Shown here piece after piece: positions 1 to 12,982 of a DNA stretch of 64,000 nucleotides. Origin of the DNA: Begonia masoniana (lineage: Eukaryota > Streptophyta > Magnoliopsida > Cucurbitales > Begoniaceae); contig CM039509.1 in the NCBI GenBank assembly GCA_022432975.1, forward strand, positions 45,046,209 to 45,110,208, given 5' to 3'. Every line of letters begins with the position of its first letter. Position 1 is the stretch's first letter. A model generated the notes under the pieces. The model did no database searches. It was not told the origin of the DNA and saw only the letters and a list, made by a program, of their open reading frames with translations. The position numbers and the translations under genes were made by a program.

Positions 1-1727
<1,727 letters not shown>

Positions 1728-4700
1728 GATCCAACAGTTGCTGAGGAGTGGATCAGGGTGATGGAGGATATGCTAGGATATGCAAAGGTAGGGAACGGGA
1801 GCAAGGTGGCCTATATCACCTTCCATTTGGCATTAGATGCCCGTTTCTGGTGGGATTCGATCAAGTCGACAACAGATGTATCGGTTATGACTTGGGAACG
1901 GTTTAAGATCGTATTCTTCGACAAGTATTTCAGCCGTGCGGTGAGGGTGTCAAAGAGAAATGAGTTTATGCAGCTGAAGCAGACAGGTTCGGTTGCTGAA
2001 TATATTCGAAAATTTGAAGCTTTGTCACGTTTTGCACCGCGTCTTGTCAGCGACAATGAAGACAAGGTACATCAGTTTATGGAGGGGCTGAATCCTGAGA
2101 TCAAGATGAACATTATTGTGTCGGGTATTATAGACGTGCCCTATTCTGATATTGCAGCTAGAGCTCTGGACTTCGAGGCTACCAGAGCTACTTGTGTTAG
2201 GCCGAGGGAGCCAGCTAAGGGATTCTACCGTGAGATCCGCCCTCAATCTCAGAACCGAGGTTGGCAACCCAAAGCACCACAACCCCAGCAGCAGCAGCAA
2301 AGAGGAGTAAAGAGGCCTTTAGAGGGAGGCAATGATCGAGGTAAGGGCAAACAAGTACAGGGAACTCCACAGATACCTTGGTGCCCCATATGCCAGCGAG
2401 AGCACAGTGGAGTGTGCCGAGTTGGCACTAACAAATGTTACAGATGTGGTGAAGTTGGCCATTTTGTCAGAGATTGTCCAAAGCCAGGCCGAGATCAGTT
2501 GGGCGGAGACCAGAGGAGGGTTATGCTGAGGATCTTTGCGTTTATCGAGCCTGGCGATATCAATGATGAGGCTCAGCCTTCCGTGATAGCAGGTACTATT
2601 CTGATTATGGGCGTAGCGGTATTTTCTTTGATAGACACGGGGGCTACGCACTATTTTATTTTCACTGCTTGCATGGCTAGATTGGGGTTAGCGTCTGAGT
2701 TAGCAGAGGTCGAGTATAGAGTGATGCTGCCTTCGGGAGAGCATATGCAGTCGGATCGTATTCTCCAGGGCAATGTCATCTCAGTAGGGGATGCTACCTT
2801 TTATGCTCGCCTGATGGTTATGGGCATAGAGATCTACGATCTTATCTTAGGGATGGACTGGCTATCACAGCATTTCGCCACCATCGATTGTCGATCCGGG
2901 ATTGTGACCTTTCGACCCCCAGGTAAAGTAGAGTTTTCTTATCAGGCGATGAACCAATTGAGTGGATCGTCTATCTCTTATTCCATGAAGGTCAACGAGC
3001 AATTTAAAGGTGAGTGCTCTATTTATTTGGTCACAGTACTTGATACTCATTTGCTCAGCGAAGTAAAGCCGAGTGACATTCCTATAGTCAGAGAATTCTC
3101 TGAGGTATTCCTTGACGATCTTCCCAGTTTACCACCAGACCAAGAGATTTAATTTGTCATAGATGTATATCCGAGCTCCGCGTCAGTGTCTAAGAATCCA
3201 TATAGATTGGCGCCTACTGAATTGAGGGAGTTGAAAACTCAGCTCGAGGAGTTGCTAGATAAGAGCTTCATCCGACCCAATTTTTCATCCTGGAGTGCTC
3301 CCGTTTTGTTTGTTAAGAAGAAAGACGGGACTCTCAGAATGTGCGTGGATTACAGAGAGCTGAATAAGCTTACAGTGAAGAATAAGTATCCACTGCCGCG
3401 GATCGATGATTTGTTTGATCAACTACAAGGTGCCCAAGTATTTTCCAAGATTGACCTTCGCTCGGATTACTATCAGTTGAAGGTCCGGAAGGAGGATATT
3501 CAGAAAACGGCATTCCGAACGAGGTACAGGCATTATGAGTTCCTAGTTATGTCTTTTGGACTTACTAATGCCCCTTCAGCGTTTATGGATTTGATGAACC
3601 GAGTCTTCAAGGAGTATTTAGACAAGTTCGTTGTAGTTTTTATTGACAATATTCTGATTTATTCCAAGACAAAGGAGGAACACGAAGAGCAATTGCGGAT
3701 TGTTCTAGGAATTTGCAATGACACCAGCTATATCCAAAGTTCTCGAAGTGTGAGTTTTGGCTGGATAGTGTCAGTTTTCTTGCCACATTATATCAGAAGA
3801 AGGGATTTCTGTGAATCCAAGCAAAATCCAGGTGGTCAGAGATTGGCCACAGCCTAAGAACGTGCGTGAAGTACGTGGATTCCTCGGGTTGGCTGGTTAT
3901 TATCGGAAGTTCATAGAGGGATTTTTGAAGATTGTAGTTCCTCTCTCTCGTTTGACTCGGAAGAATGAGAAATTTATATGGTCGGCTGCTTGTGACGATA
4001 GTTTTATGGAGTTAAAGCAGAGATTGACTACAGCTCCAGTGTTGACATTGCCTTTTGAAGGTGATAAGTTCAACATATATTGCGATGCGTCCGGAGTTGG
4101 GCTCAAATGCATGCTTATGCAGGAAGGTAGGGTGATTGCTTATGCTTTTAGACAGCTAAATTCGTATGAGCAAATTATCCTATGCATGATCTGGAGTTAG
4201 CAGCCGTGGTCTTCGCTCTGAAGATTTGGAGACATTATTTATATGGACAGCAGTGCGAGATATTTTCTGACCACAAAAGCTTGAAGTACTTATTTACACA
4301 GAAGGAACTTAATATGAGACAAAGAAGGTGGCTGGAGTTCGTGAAAGACTACGATTTAGATATCAAGTACCATCCAGGAAAGGCGAACAAGGTTGCTGAT
4401 GCTTTAAGCCGAATGCCTTCTACGAGTCAGCCTTCACTTGCAGCGATGTCGGTTACATTGCGGTCTGAGATTGAGAGGTCCGATGTGGAGAAAGTGGCAG
4501 AGTTGTCCAGTATGCTCACAAACATTTCTCTCAGGCCGACTATTCTGGATAAAATACGTGAAGCTCAGCAGAAAGATATGGAGTGCGAGGAGTTTCGGTT
4601 GGGCTTGACATCCGAGGATTCGTCGGATTTCCATTTATCAGAGGATGATATTCTTAAATTCAGGCATAGGTGGTACGTGCCTAACGATGAGGAGCTAAAG

Positions 4701-5968
4701 AAGGAGATATTGGCTGAGGCGCATTCTTCAGCTTATTCTGTGCACCTGGGGAGTATCAAGATGTACCGGAACTTAAAGCAACATTTCAGGTGGCCAAACA
4801 TAAAGAGTGAGGTCGCCAAATATGTCGAAACCTGTTTAGTTTGTCAACAGGTGAAAGCAGAACACCAGAGGCCGGCCGGAACACTACAGCCACTGCCTAT
4901 TCTGGAGTAGAAATGGGAGCAGATCTCCATGAATTTTATTGTAGGGCTCCCGAGGACGACAAAGGGTCATGACGGCATCTGGGTGATTGTGGACCGATTG
5001 AGAAAGTCGGCTCACTTCTTATCTGTGAAGATGACATCTTCGATGGACCAGCTCGCCGAGCTTTATGTACAGGAGGTTGTGAGACTGCATGGAGTGCCAG
5101 TTTCTATTGTCTCAGATCGAGATCCGAGATTTACATCGAAGTTCTGGAAGAGTCTGCACAAAGCTATGAGGACTCAACTGAATTTCAGCACTGCATCTCA
5201 TCCTCAGACTGATGGTCAGACAGAGAGAATAAATCAGATTCTGGAGGATATGCTCAGAGCTTGTGTGTTGGAAATTCAGGGATCGTGGAGCAGATATTTG
5301 CCACTGATCGAGTTCTCTTATAACAACCGCTTCCAGGCTACCATTGGTATGGCTCCGTACGAGGCTTTGTATGGGCGAAAGTGTAGATCTCCACTATATT
5401 GGGACGAGGTTGGTGAAGCCAGTATTGTTGGTCCCAAGATCCTACAGCAAACGGCAGAGAAGATTGCCATTATTAGACAGCGTATCGAGATAGCTCAAAG
5501 TCGACAGAAGAGCTATGCTGACACGAGACGGAGGGAACTGGAATTCGAAGAAGGTGATGAGGTTTACTTGAAAGTTTCTCCGTTTAAAGGTGTTATGAGA
5601 TTCGGAAGGAAGGGCAAGCTGAACCCTCGGTATGTGAGGCCCTTCCTATTTTGAAGAAGATCGAGAAGATGACTTATCGACTACAGCTTCCGGCTTCAAT
5701 GGAAGGCATCCACGACGTGTTTCATGTGTCTATCCTTCGGAAGTGTTTACGCGATCCATCGCATATTGTGGAGGCGAGAGACATCGAGGTATAGCCTACC
5801 TTGACTTATGTGGAGAAGCCAGTGCGTATTTTAGAGACTTCCATCAAAGTTTTGCGCAACAAAGAGATTCCGCTAGTTAAAGTCCTATGGCGGAACCACG
5901 AGGTTGAAGAAGCGACTTGGGAGCGACAGCAAGATATGATGGCTAGGTATCCCGAGTTGTTTGTGTAA
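1728..5968 (+). pseudogene. Decayed gag-pol polyprotein, Tekay-type chromovirus
   Basis: Domain order is Gag (about 1728-2400), a CCHC zinc knuckle (CYRCGEVGHFVRDCP, about 2437), aspartic protease (LIDTGATHYF, about 2632), reverse transcriptase (about 3186-3720), RNase H (about 3990-4400, ending [16 protein letters not shown]), integrase zinc-binding and DDE core (about 4690-5300), and a C-terminal chromodomain-like segment (about 5810-5960, EEATWERQQDMMARYPELF). The order protease-RT-RH-IN with a chromodomain marks a Ty3/gypsy chromovirus; the LTR start and chromodomain style fit the Tekay/Del clade. Lesions seen: stops at 3150, 4908 and 5652 and a later one near 5792, several frameshifts between 3710 and 3810 and near 4180, and FIDN instead of FIDD in the polymerase motif. 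It cannot encode an active polyprotein. Confidence 0.9.
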
Positions 5969-5993
5969 TCAAATTTTGAGGACAAAATTTTAA

Positions 5994-6008
5994 ATAAGGT
6001 GGATGGAA
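5994..6008 (+). other. Polypurine tract of element 1
   Basis: A purine-rich stretch (AATAAGGTGGATGGAA region) lies directly before the LTR start TGTAACACCCCG, where a Ty3/gypsy element primes plus-strand DNA synthesis. Confidence 0.7.
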
Positions 6009-6350
6009 TGTAACACCCCGTTTTACGGGATTTTGTAATTACAGAATACAATGGCATTTTGTTATTATGTCAAATCAAGTCCATTTTGCGAAAATAAAGT
6101 GTTATTATGATCCTAATGATTTATAAGGATTTTAAGAAAATTTCGGGAATTTTAGGACTTAAGCGTTAATTTTACGAGAATTACGTTTATCGTAATATAA
6201 AGGATACTCTGGTAAAAATAGTAAACAGGGTCCGTTTTGCGAACGGACAGTTTTAATGGAACCCTGGTAATAAGTTGAAGTTATTGGTGAAATAAGAAAT
6301 TTTGGAGAAACCGAATCGTTAGACAATTAACGAAACAAAGGACGAAACTA

Positions 6351-6358
6351 ATATAAAA
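6351..6358 (+). promoter_or_regulatory. TATA-like box in LTR of element 1
   Basis: ATATAAAA lies about 340 bp into the LTR, upstream of a pyrimidine-rich leader. The position suits the U3/R border of a long-LTR Ty3/gypsy element. Inference only. Confidence 0.45.
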
Positions 6359-7314
6359 ACAGTAGAAGGGCGTTATGGTAATTTACCAAGCCAAATTTTA
6401 ATTAAAAATCTTAACTCATTTTCTCCTCCCTCATTTCACGATCTCCTTCTTCCCTCTGCGATTTCCCTCTCCTCTCAACGGCGTTCTCCTCTCCGTCAAC
6501 GATTCGTCCTCTGTTCTTCACGTTTCCTTCCCCAAACTCGATTCTAGGTAAGAATTGATGGTTTTAGAAAGATTATTCGTAGTTTTTGGAGCGTTTAACG
6601 GTTAGGGTTTCGTTATGGTTTTATGAAAAACGTGATTTAGGGTTTGAAATTGATAGGTTCGTCGTAGTTGTGAATATAATGAACGTATTGAGCGTTATTG
6701 GATAAAGTTAATCGATTTTGGACGAATGTTAGAGATTTGACAAATTTCTGAGTTTTGGGGGAAAACTCGTTAATGGTAATTTCGAGGTATCGAGCGTTAG
6801 TTGCTTGGTAAAATGCCTCATTGAGCTAAGTTAGAATTTTATGAGAATTTACTTAGTTAAGGTTTCGTTAAGTTTGGATATTTAACGGTTGAATCTCGTG
6901 TTAATATAAATTGTTGTGTTTTGCCTCAGACAAACGACGCTCGTGGACGGAGCTCGAAGTTCAGCGCGCCCAAGGTAAGTTCTCGTGACTTACTTGGCCG
7001 AGAGGCCTACACCGTACGTCGATGTCGCGTCGAGGATCTTTGGAGAATCATTTATTAAATGTTTTGGTTGGGTAGTTAGGATTAGTTCTTTTATAGGATA
7101 TGCTTTTAATTGCTTTTATTGTCTTGATGGTACTTGTTTGTTTACTTTATGTATGTAACTGTTCATGCATCACGTATTTCAAAATAGCATGAAAATGGAT
7201 TTCTGCACGTGTTTAAGAAAATGAAACTAATGAACGAAATGAAATTATGTAATCTATTATCTGGTTCCGCGAGGTGGGGCTCAGGCAAGGCTGTTTACGG
7301 ATGTGAGAGTGTAT

Positions 7315-7343
7315 CCCCCCGCCCCCCCCCCCCCACCCCCCCC
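7315..7343 (+). repeat. C-rich tract (G-quadruplex potential on minus strand)
   Basis: A run of C broken by only one G and one A. The minus strand therefore has runs of 6, 14 and 9 G. Run lengths of this kind are often inaccurate in assemblies. Confidence 0.85.
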
Positions 7344-8497
7344 GGTTAGGTGAAGAGGGCAGTCCGACCGCGGGATGTGTCCTCTCCATCTAATAGACTG
7401 AGACCTCGGTAACATTCTGTCTGCGACGTAATGATAAGAAAATGTGCATGATTTCTGACTCATACGCACAGCATGCATTGCATTTACAAAACTTGCTGAG
7501 CCTTTAACTCATAGTGTATCTGTATGGTGTAAGTGATATCGAAGCAGGGGAGGACGACGTTCCTCCACCCGATGTACAGGATGGTTGAAGAAGAACGGCT
7601 GCGGTGGTGTGCATGGGCAGTCGACGCGTATTTTGACCCGTGGGGTAACGGTTAGGTATTTTGAGGGTTTTGTTGGGCGAATTGGGTTGATCGTGGATTA
7701 TTGTATAGTTAGAAACATTTTAGAATGTTTGGTTCTTGATAGTGGATAGGTTTATGTTTTGAGTTTTTAAACGTTTTGGAAATGTATTTTGTAACTGCTT
7801 GGTAACCTATTTTATAGGGATATGTTCGGTTTTTAAACACATCCATGCGGTTCATTTTTGTGAAAATGTATATCGTGTTAAATGCATCTCGAGTCGGTTT
7901 TGAGCGAGAGTATAGAGATGTATGAGTATCGAGTGGTTTGATGTTGAAATGTATGGTTGCGGTGTACATTGAAATTGTGTTAAAAAATTAATTAAGTTGT
8001 GTTTATAATTGTAGGGTTACGCAGGAAGAGAAGGAAAGAAGTAGAAGGAAAGAAGAGAAAAGAAAAGGAAAAGAGGGAGGCGTCCTGTGGAAAAAAAATC
8101 CAGAGGAATTGGCGATCGATCACCTGTTTTGGGCGATCGATCGCCCCTCTTTGGTCGCGCCGCGATCTGTGATTGCCTGGTGAGGCGATCGCTGGCAAAA
8201 CCAGCGATTGCCGATGGGCGATCGATCGCCCGTTTTGGGCGATCGTTCGCCCCTTCATCTTAGGGGGCGATTGCCCCTTCTGCTCCTGTTTTTGTCGTTT
8301 TCCACTGCTTCAATTGTTTTTAAGTTTTTATTATGTTTTATTTAAATTGTATTTAAGTTTGTTAAATGGTTAAAAGTATAAACTTAAATGATTTCAAATT
8401 TTTAAAGTATTATTTCCGCTCGAACGTTAGGTTTAAAGTTTTTAAGTATAAAAAAAATATATACGGAAAAATGGGTTACAGTGTTAGGGTCGCTACA

Positions 8498-9728
8498 CCT
8501 GGTCTACCTCCAGACCAAGAAATCGAATTCGTGATTGATGCTTATCCTGGAGCAGAACCTGTGTCGAAAAATCCTTACAAGTTGGCTCCGCCCGAGTTGA
8601 AGGAACCAAAGAAGCAACTTGAGGAGTTGGTAGACAAAGGGTTCATACGCCCTAGTTTTTCACCTTGGGGAGCGCCCGTGTTGTTTGTTAAGAAGAAAGA
8701 CGGGTCGCTTTGGATGTGCATCGATTACCGGGAGTTGAACAAGCTGACTGTTAAAAATAAGTATCCGTTGCCGAGGATATATGATTTGTTCGATCAGCTT
8801 CAAGGAGCTCGGATATTTTCTAAGATTGATCTAAGATCGGGGTATTATCAGTTGACGGTCAGATCGCAGGATATCCCCAAGATGGCTTTTTAGACGCGGT
8901 ATGGACATTACGAGTTTCTGGTTATGTCGTTCGGATTGACGAATGCTTCAGCTGCGTTCATGGACCTGATGAATCGGGTGTTCCGGGAGTATCTCGATAA
9001 ATTCGTAATTGTGTTTATCGATGATATTCTGGTTTATTCCCATGATGAAGAGGAGCATAAAGAGCATTTAGAATTGTTCTGGAGACTTTGAAGCAGCACC
9101 AGCTGCATGCCAAGTTTTCAAAATGCGAATTTTGGCCTAACTAAGGTGCATTTTCTTGGCCATGTTATAAGCAGTGGAGGACTATCGGTGGATCCAGCCA
9201 AGATTCAGTCAATTAATGTACGGCCTCAACCGATGAATGTTAGTGAAATTCGGAGTTTTCTGGGGTTGGCTGGCTATTACAGGAAATTTATTGAGGGATT
9301 TTCAAAGATAGCAGCACCCTTGACTCGTTTTGACTAGAAAAAATGTGAAGTATGAATGGTCAGAAGAGTGCGAGCTGAGTTTTCAGACTTGAAGCAGAAA
9401 CTGACTACAGCTCTAGTGTTGACTTACGATAGCCGAGGAGAACTTCTGTATTTATTGTGTGATGTCCTCTCAGATGGGTTGGGTTGTGTGCTTATGCCGA
9501 ATGATAAAGTGATAGCATATACTTCCAGACAGCTGAAGTCTTATGAGAAGAAACTATCCGGACCCATGACTTGGAGTTAACAGCAGTGGTCTTTGCTTTG
9601 AAGATCTGGAGGCATTACCTTTATGGTCCGTAGTGCGAAGATATTCAGATCATAAAGTCTGAAGTATATCTTTACCGGAAGGAGCTAATATTAGGCAGCG
9701 GCCGGGGTAGAGTTCGTGAAGAACTACG
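8498..9728 (+). pseudogene. Truncated RT/RNase H of a second Tekay-type element
   Basis: The sequence opens inside the protease-RT linker ([19 protein letters not shown]) and runs through reverse transcriptase ([18 protein letters not shown]; intact catalytic FIDDILVYS near 9018) into RNase H. It stops abruptly near 9728 at a poly-A run, within RNase H just after the region that normally reads [12 protein letters not shown]. Damage includes an in-frame stop at 8891-8893, a frameshift near 9075 and further shifts near 9330, 9560 and 9630. There is no gag, integrase or LTR of its own here. Element 1 seems to have inserted into it, because its first bases directly follow the end of element 1's LTR. 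Confidence 0.85.
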
Positions 9729-9770
9729 AAAAAAAAAAAAAAAAAAAAAAACGTCGCCGTCGCCGTCGCC
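9729..9770 (+). repeat. Poly-A (23 nt) followed by CGTCGC repeats
   Basis: A 23-base A run truncates the RNase H fragment, then three CGTCGC-type hexamers follow. This may be a rearrangement breakpoint or an assembly junction, since a scaffold gap lies 170 bp further on. Confidence 0.7.
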
Positions 9771-9942
9771 GAAGCATGCAATGACAACAGAGCTCTATGA
9801 GGTGCTAACAAGTATTCCTCGCAACCCCCTCCATCTTATCGTTCGTATCATTACACGTTGTCATCTATTTTCCGTTCATTGGCTTCGGTTTTGTAGGTGT
9901 TTTTCTCAAAACCAGGCCATACCTGACCACGAGGCACCTACA
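9771..9942. other. Unassigned sequence left of the scaffold gap
   Basis: Sequence of near-average composition with no convincing reading frame or match to the neighbouring elements. It may be the start of the interrupted plus-strand LTR or an unrelated piece; I cannot decide. Confidence 0.4.
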
Positions 9943-10042
9943 NNNNNNNNNNNNNNNNNNNNNNNNNNNNNNNNNNNNNNNNNNNNNNNNNNNNNNNNNN
10001 NNNNNNNNNNNNNNNNNNNNNNNNNNNNNNNNNNNNNNNNNN
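9943..10042. other. Scaffold gap of 100 N
   Basis: Exactly 100 unknown bases, the conventional placeholder for a gap of unknown size. Order and distance across it are not guaranteed. Confidence 1.
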
Positions 10043-10351
10043 CCCGTCCATTCTGCACTCTCCCAGTGAATATCGAGCATTTCGGCACTAAGGAAAATCT
10101 TGGTGTCTTGCGCCTTCTTCTCCGTTCCCAGACGCCTTGGCCTTCACTGTTTTTTTTTTTTGTGGAAATCCAAAATGGAGTTTCATGTTGGTGTGTCTTT
10201 CATATTTTGATCATTTAATTGTTGGATGAATTGGTTTAGGGTGGTTGAGGGGTTAGATTTAAGATTTGAAGAGAGTTCCATGAAAACCGGTTTTTGATAT
10301 ATGGGTCACCGGTTCTGGTCTGAGCATTTCGGATTGACCAAGTTATGTATT
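10043..10351 (+). mobile_element. Left segment of the interrupted plus-strand LTR
   Basis: This joins without a break to 12364-12982 once the solo LTR and one copy of its GTATT duplication are removed. With 23181-24642 it makes one plus-strand Tekay-like LTR. The 5' end (expected TGTAAC) is not seen and probably lies in or beyond the gap. Confidence 0.55.
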
Positions 10352-12363
10352 TGTAACGCCCCGATTTATCTGACCCGGTTTGCTACTTATAACGCTGAAC
10401 CGAACCATGACGTCTTGATGCAAAATTTAAAATTTCACTCGACAGCCAAAATTTGACTTTTTTTAAAACTAAATATATTTTAAAACTTGCAGCGGAAAAT
10501 CAATTGGACATCAATGAAGCTAAGTGACCTGTGAAAACATTTTAAAATGACTGTTGGAAGTGTTAAGAGTAATTGGCTAAAAGACGTAAAGCTAAAAAAA
10601 ATAAACGCGGAATGCCCGTGAAGTTGCCGAAGTCGAACACATCTGCCGACGACAAAGTCAACGGAAGAAGCAGAAATAGGAATTAGAGGTTTCTACCGAT
10701 GACGTGTACAAACAACGCACCACCATCTACCGACAAGCCAACCCAACTACATCTGCCGATCAAGTCAACATAACTTCATCTGCCGATGAAGTCACATAAC
10801 TTCATCTGCCGATGGAGTCAACATAACTTCATCTACCGATAGATTTCCATCTGCCGATAGACAAGCACGCGACATCCACCGACAACGACATTACGACTCC
10901 TTCCGATAAGATTAAAATATACGCTACATCTGCCGATAGCAAAACTACAGGTTTTACGACTTGCACCTGCCGATGACGTCAGCCGGATGTTCTCTCTCTC
11001 ATCCAACGACTTTACTGAAGGCCCCTTCCGATTGGCAAAACGACAAAACTAAACATCCAGAAACAAACCAAATCACTGCCCTTCCCAAATTCAGTAAAAA
11101 CAATGTTTTCAAAATCCAACAGAATACCAATATCAGAAGATTCTCAAAAATGTTTTCAAAGCTTTGAAACCACTATTGTCATAAAATTTTCAGTAAAACA
11201 TCTATACTGAACTAGTTACCCTCAACTCAACACCTGCAGCCATGGATTAAACCGCCTCAACAGATGACCAAACCGATGCCTGAAAATGCTTCTCCAACCA
11301 GCCTATTTCTCATGTTGGTCGGTAAACATACCTTCAGTAACTTCTTCACCTACATCACAAAACTCATCTATTAGCCTAATGCTAAGCAAGTAGAGCGATG
11401 AATGAAATGGATCAATGAAGCAATAATTTCCCTAAACATGCGGTCTCTACTTTCTCATCTCAGTTGTATTCAAATTCGTTCTCTGTTGATCCCTCTGTAC
11501 GATGGGAAAGTGGATCAGTCATTCCCCAAAGCATACATCCTCTGATCTCAATTAAGGGGCGGATTAATTCCCTTAACAGTTAACTGGTCTGATCCCCCTG
11601 TAGGATTGGGAAGTGGATCACTTTTCCCAAAACCTCAATCCTCTGTTCTCAGTTAAGGGGCGGATTAATCCCCCTTAACAGTTGTTCTGATCATCCTGCT
11701 CACACTTACCATGCGTTTCATGTAAATTCATTTTCGTAATCTTTCAAAAACATGATGCATGACAACTGGAAAATAAACATACAAAACATACATAAACCCT
11801 ACTGTTTTGTGATGTAGGCCCAAAGGCACAAACAAACTCTACTTACCTGGATTCTTGGCGAGTGCTCGGTTAGGAGCTTCTTCGGGATCTTTCTCACCTA
11901 GAACATAAACAGAACATTAAGTCAACCTGTACTAAACCTCATTCTAAGGCATTCAGAAAACCTAAGGGAATAGTTGGGAGTTCTGATCGCCAAGCATTAC
12001 TGATTCTATGCTAAACCCGTATCTACTCACTTTCCTGATGAGTTCCCAAAATACATATCTAACACTTCCCCATACAATCTTCCTTAGTTACTAAGTCAAA
12101 AAAATCGAGGTAGAAACTTACCTAGCTCGTCGAACGGATTCGGGGAAGGAAATCGCCTGGGAAGTCTGCTGGTTTGAGCTGAAAACCGAGAGCAAGAATG
12201 AATGGTGGCGGCTAAGCTCAATAAATTCTTTTTAAATAGGTTATCCACTAATAAGTTTTTAATTTACCATAATGCCCTTGCATATCCATTCATTAACCTA
12301 ACCCCTATTTGCACATCTTAATTTGACAAAAATAAATTGGGTTTAATGGAACCGGGTGCTACA
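10352..12363 (-). mobile_element. Solo LTR, Tekay-type, with GTATT target duplication
   Basis: The 2012-bp repeat begins TGTAACGCCCCG and ends GGGTGCTACA. GTATT stands directly before it (10347-10351) and directly after it (12364-12368), a perfect 5-bp target duplication. It matches the LTRs of the element at 12983-23180 at many sites, including the CATCTGCCGATG repeats (10700-10990), the block with the minus-strand splice-donor-like site (11841-11848) and the hairpin (11818-11827). Orientation is minus by that similarity. There is no internal domain, so it arose by LTR-LTR recombination. Confidence 0.92.
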
Positions 12364-12982
12364 GTATTTGGTTAATTTAAGCATTTCAATGGATAGTAGA
12401 CGTGTAGAGGTTTCTGAATTGGGGTGGCACGTCGAAATCTGTTGAAAAACGAGAAAGTTATGACCGTTTGTATGTGGACGGCAAAAATTGCATGAAAATC
12501 AGGTTTTGTTGTTTTGTGGTTGAATTGTGAGATAGTTTTGGTTAGTTTAGGTTTAAGACTTTCTTTAGAGTTGTTAGTAATTACTAAGTTAAGTTTTCGT
12601 TATTTTAGGTGATCGAGCTCGTGACTTATCAGATGAAGTGAATAATTGAAAGTCGAGCAGCCAGGTAAGTAGTGGGTTGTAATTGTTTTGCCTTCGGGCC
12701 TACACCATGGAACGGTAGGAAACTTGTTGTGTTATTGCTTTGTATTGTTTTGGTTGTGTGGTTGCCTGGTATTATTTTGGTAGTGTGGTTGCTTTGTATT
12801 GTTTTGGTTGAGTGGTTGCGTTGTATTATTTTGGTGGTGTGGTTGCTTTGTCTTGTATTTTGTTTGGTGATTTCTTTATCTTGTATTGGTTTGTGTGGCG
12901 GTGAGTGAAAATGTAAAAAGAGGTTGTGTTAGGTTGAAAGGTAAGGGGAATAGAGTAGTGCCCTTTTGGGAGCGAGACTCGG
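12364..12982 (+). mobile_element. Middle segment of the interrupted plus-strand LTR
   Basis: It carries CCAGGTAAGT (12661-12670) and a GCC-TTCG-GGC hairpin (12690-12699), the same arrangement as the other LTRs. Low-complexity TTTTGGTTGTGTGGTTG repeats follow (12725-12880). The first GGGAGCGAGACTC minisatellite copy is cut by the next element at 12983. No genuine gene is present. Confidence 0.7.

Larger units (their letters stand above)
6009..8497 (+). mobile_element. 3' LTR of Tekay-type element 1
   Basis: The repeat starts TGTAACACCCCG directly after the polypurine tract and ends GTCGCTACA at 8497, where a different element's pol sequence begins. At about 2.49 kb it has the long LTR typical of Tekay/Del elements. 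Inside: a TATA-like box at 6351-6358, a pyrimidine-rich leader (6415-6545), a consensus splice-donor-like AG/GTAAGT at 6973-6980 followed by a GGCC-GAGA-GGCC hairpin (6996-7007), a C-rich tract (7315-7343) and a CpG-rich palindromic block (8105-8275). The 5' LTR lies outside the window, so the duplication cannot be checked. The 3' boundary is inferred from the CA end and the abrupt start of pol sequence. Confidence 0.82.

Noticed and set aside
12672..12908. Leu/Val-rich 78-codon frame
   Set aside because: Low-complexity TTTTGGTTGTGTGG repeat within an LTR.
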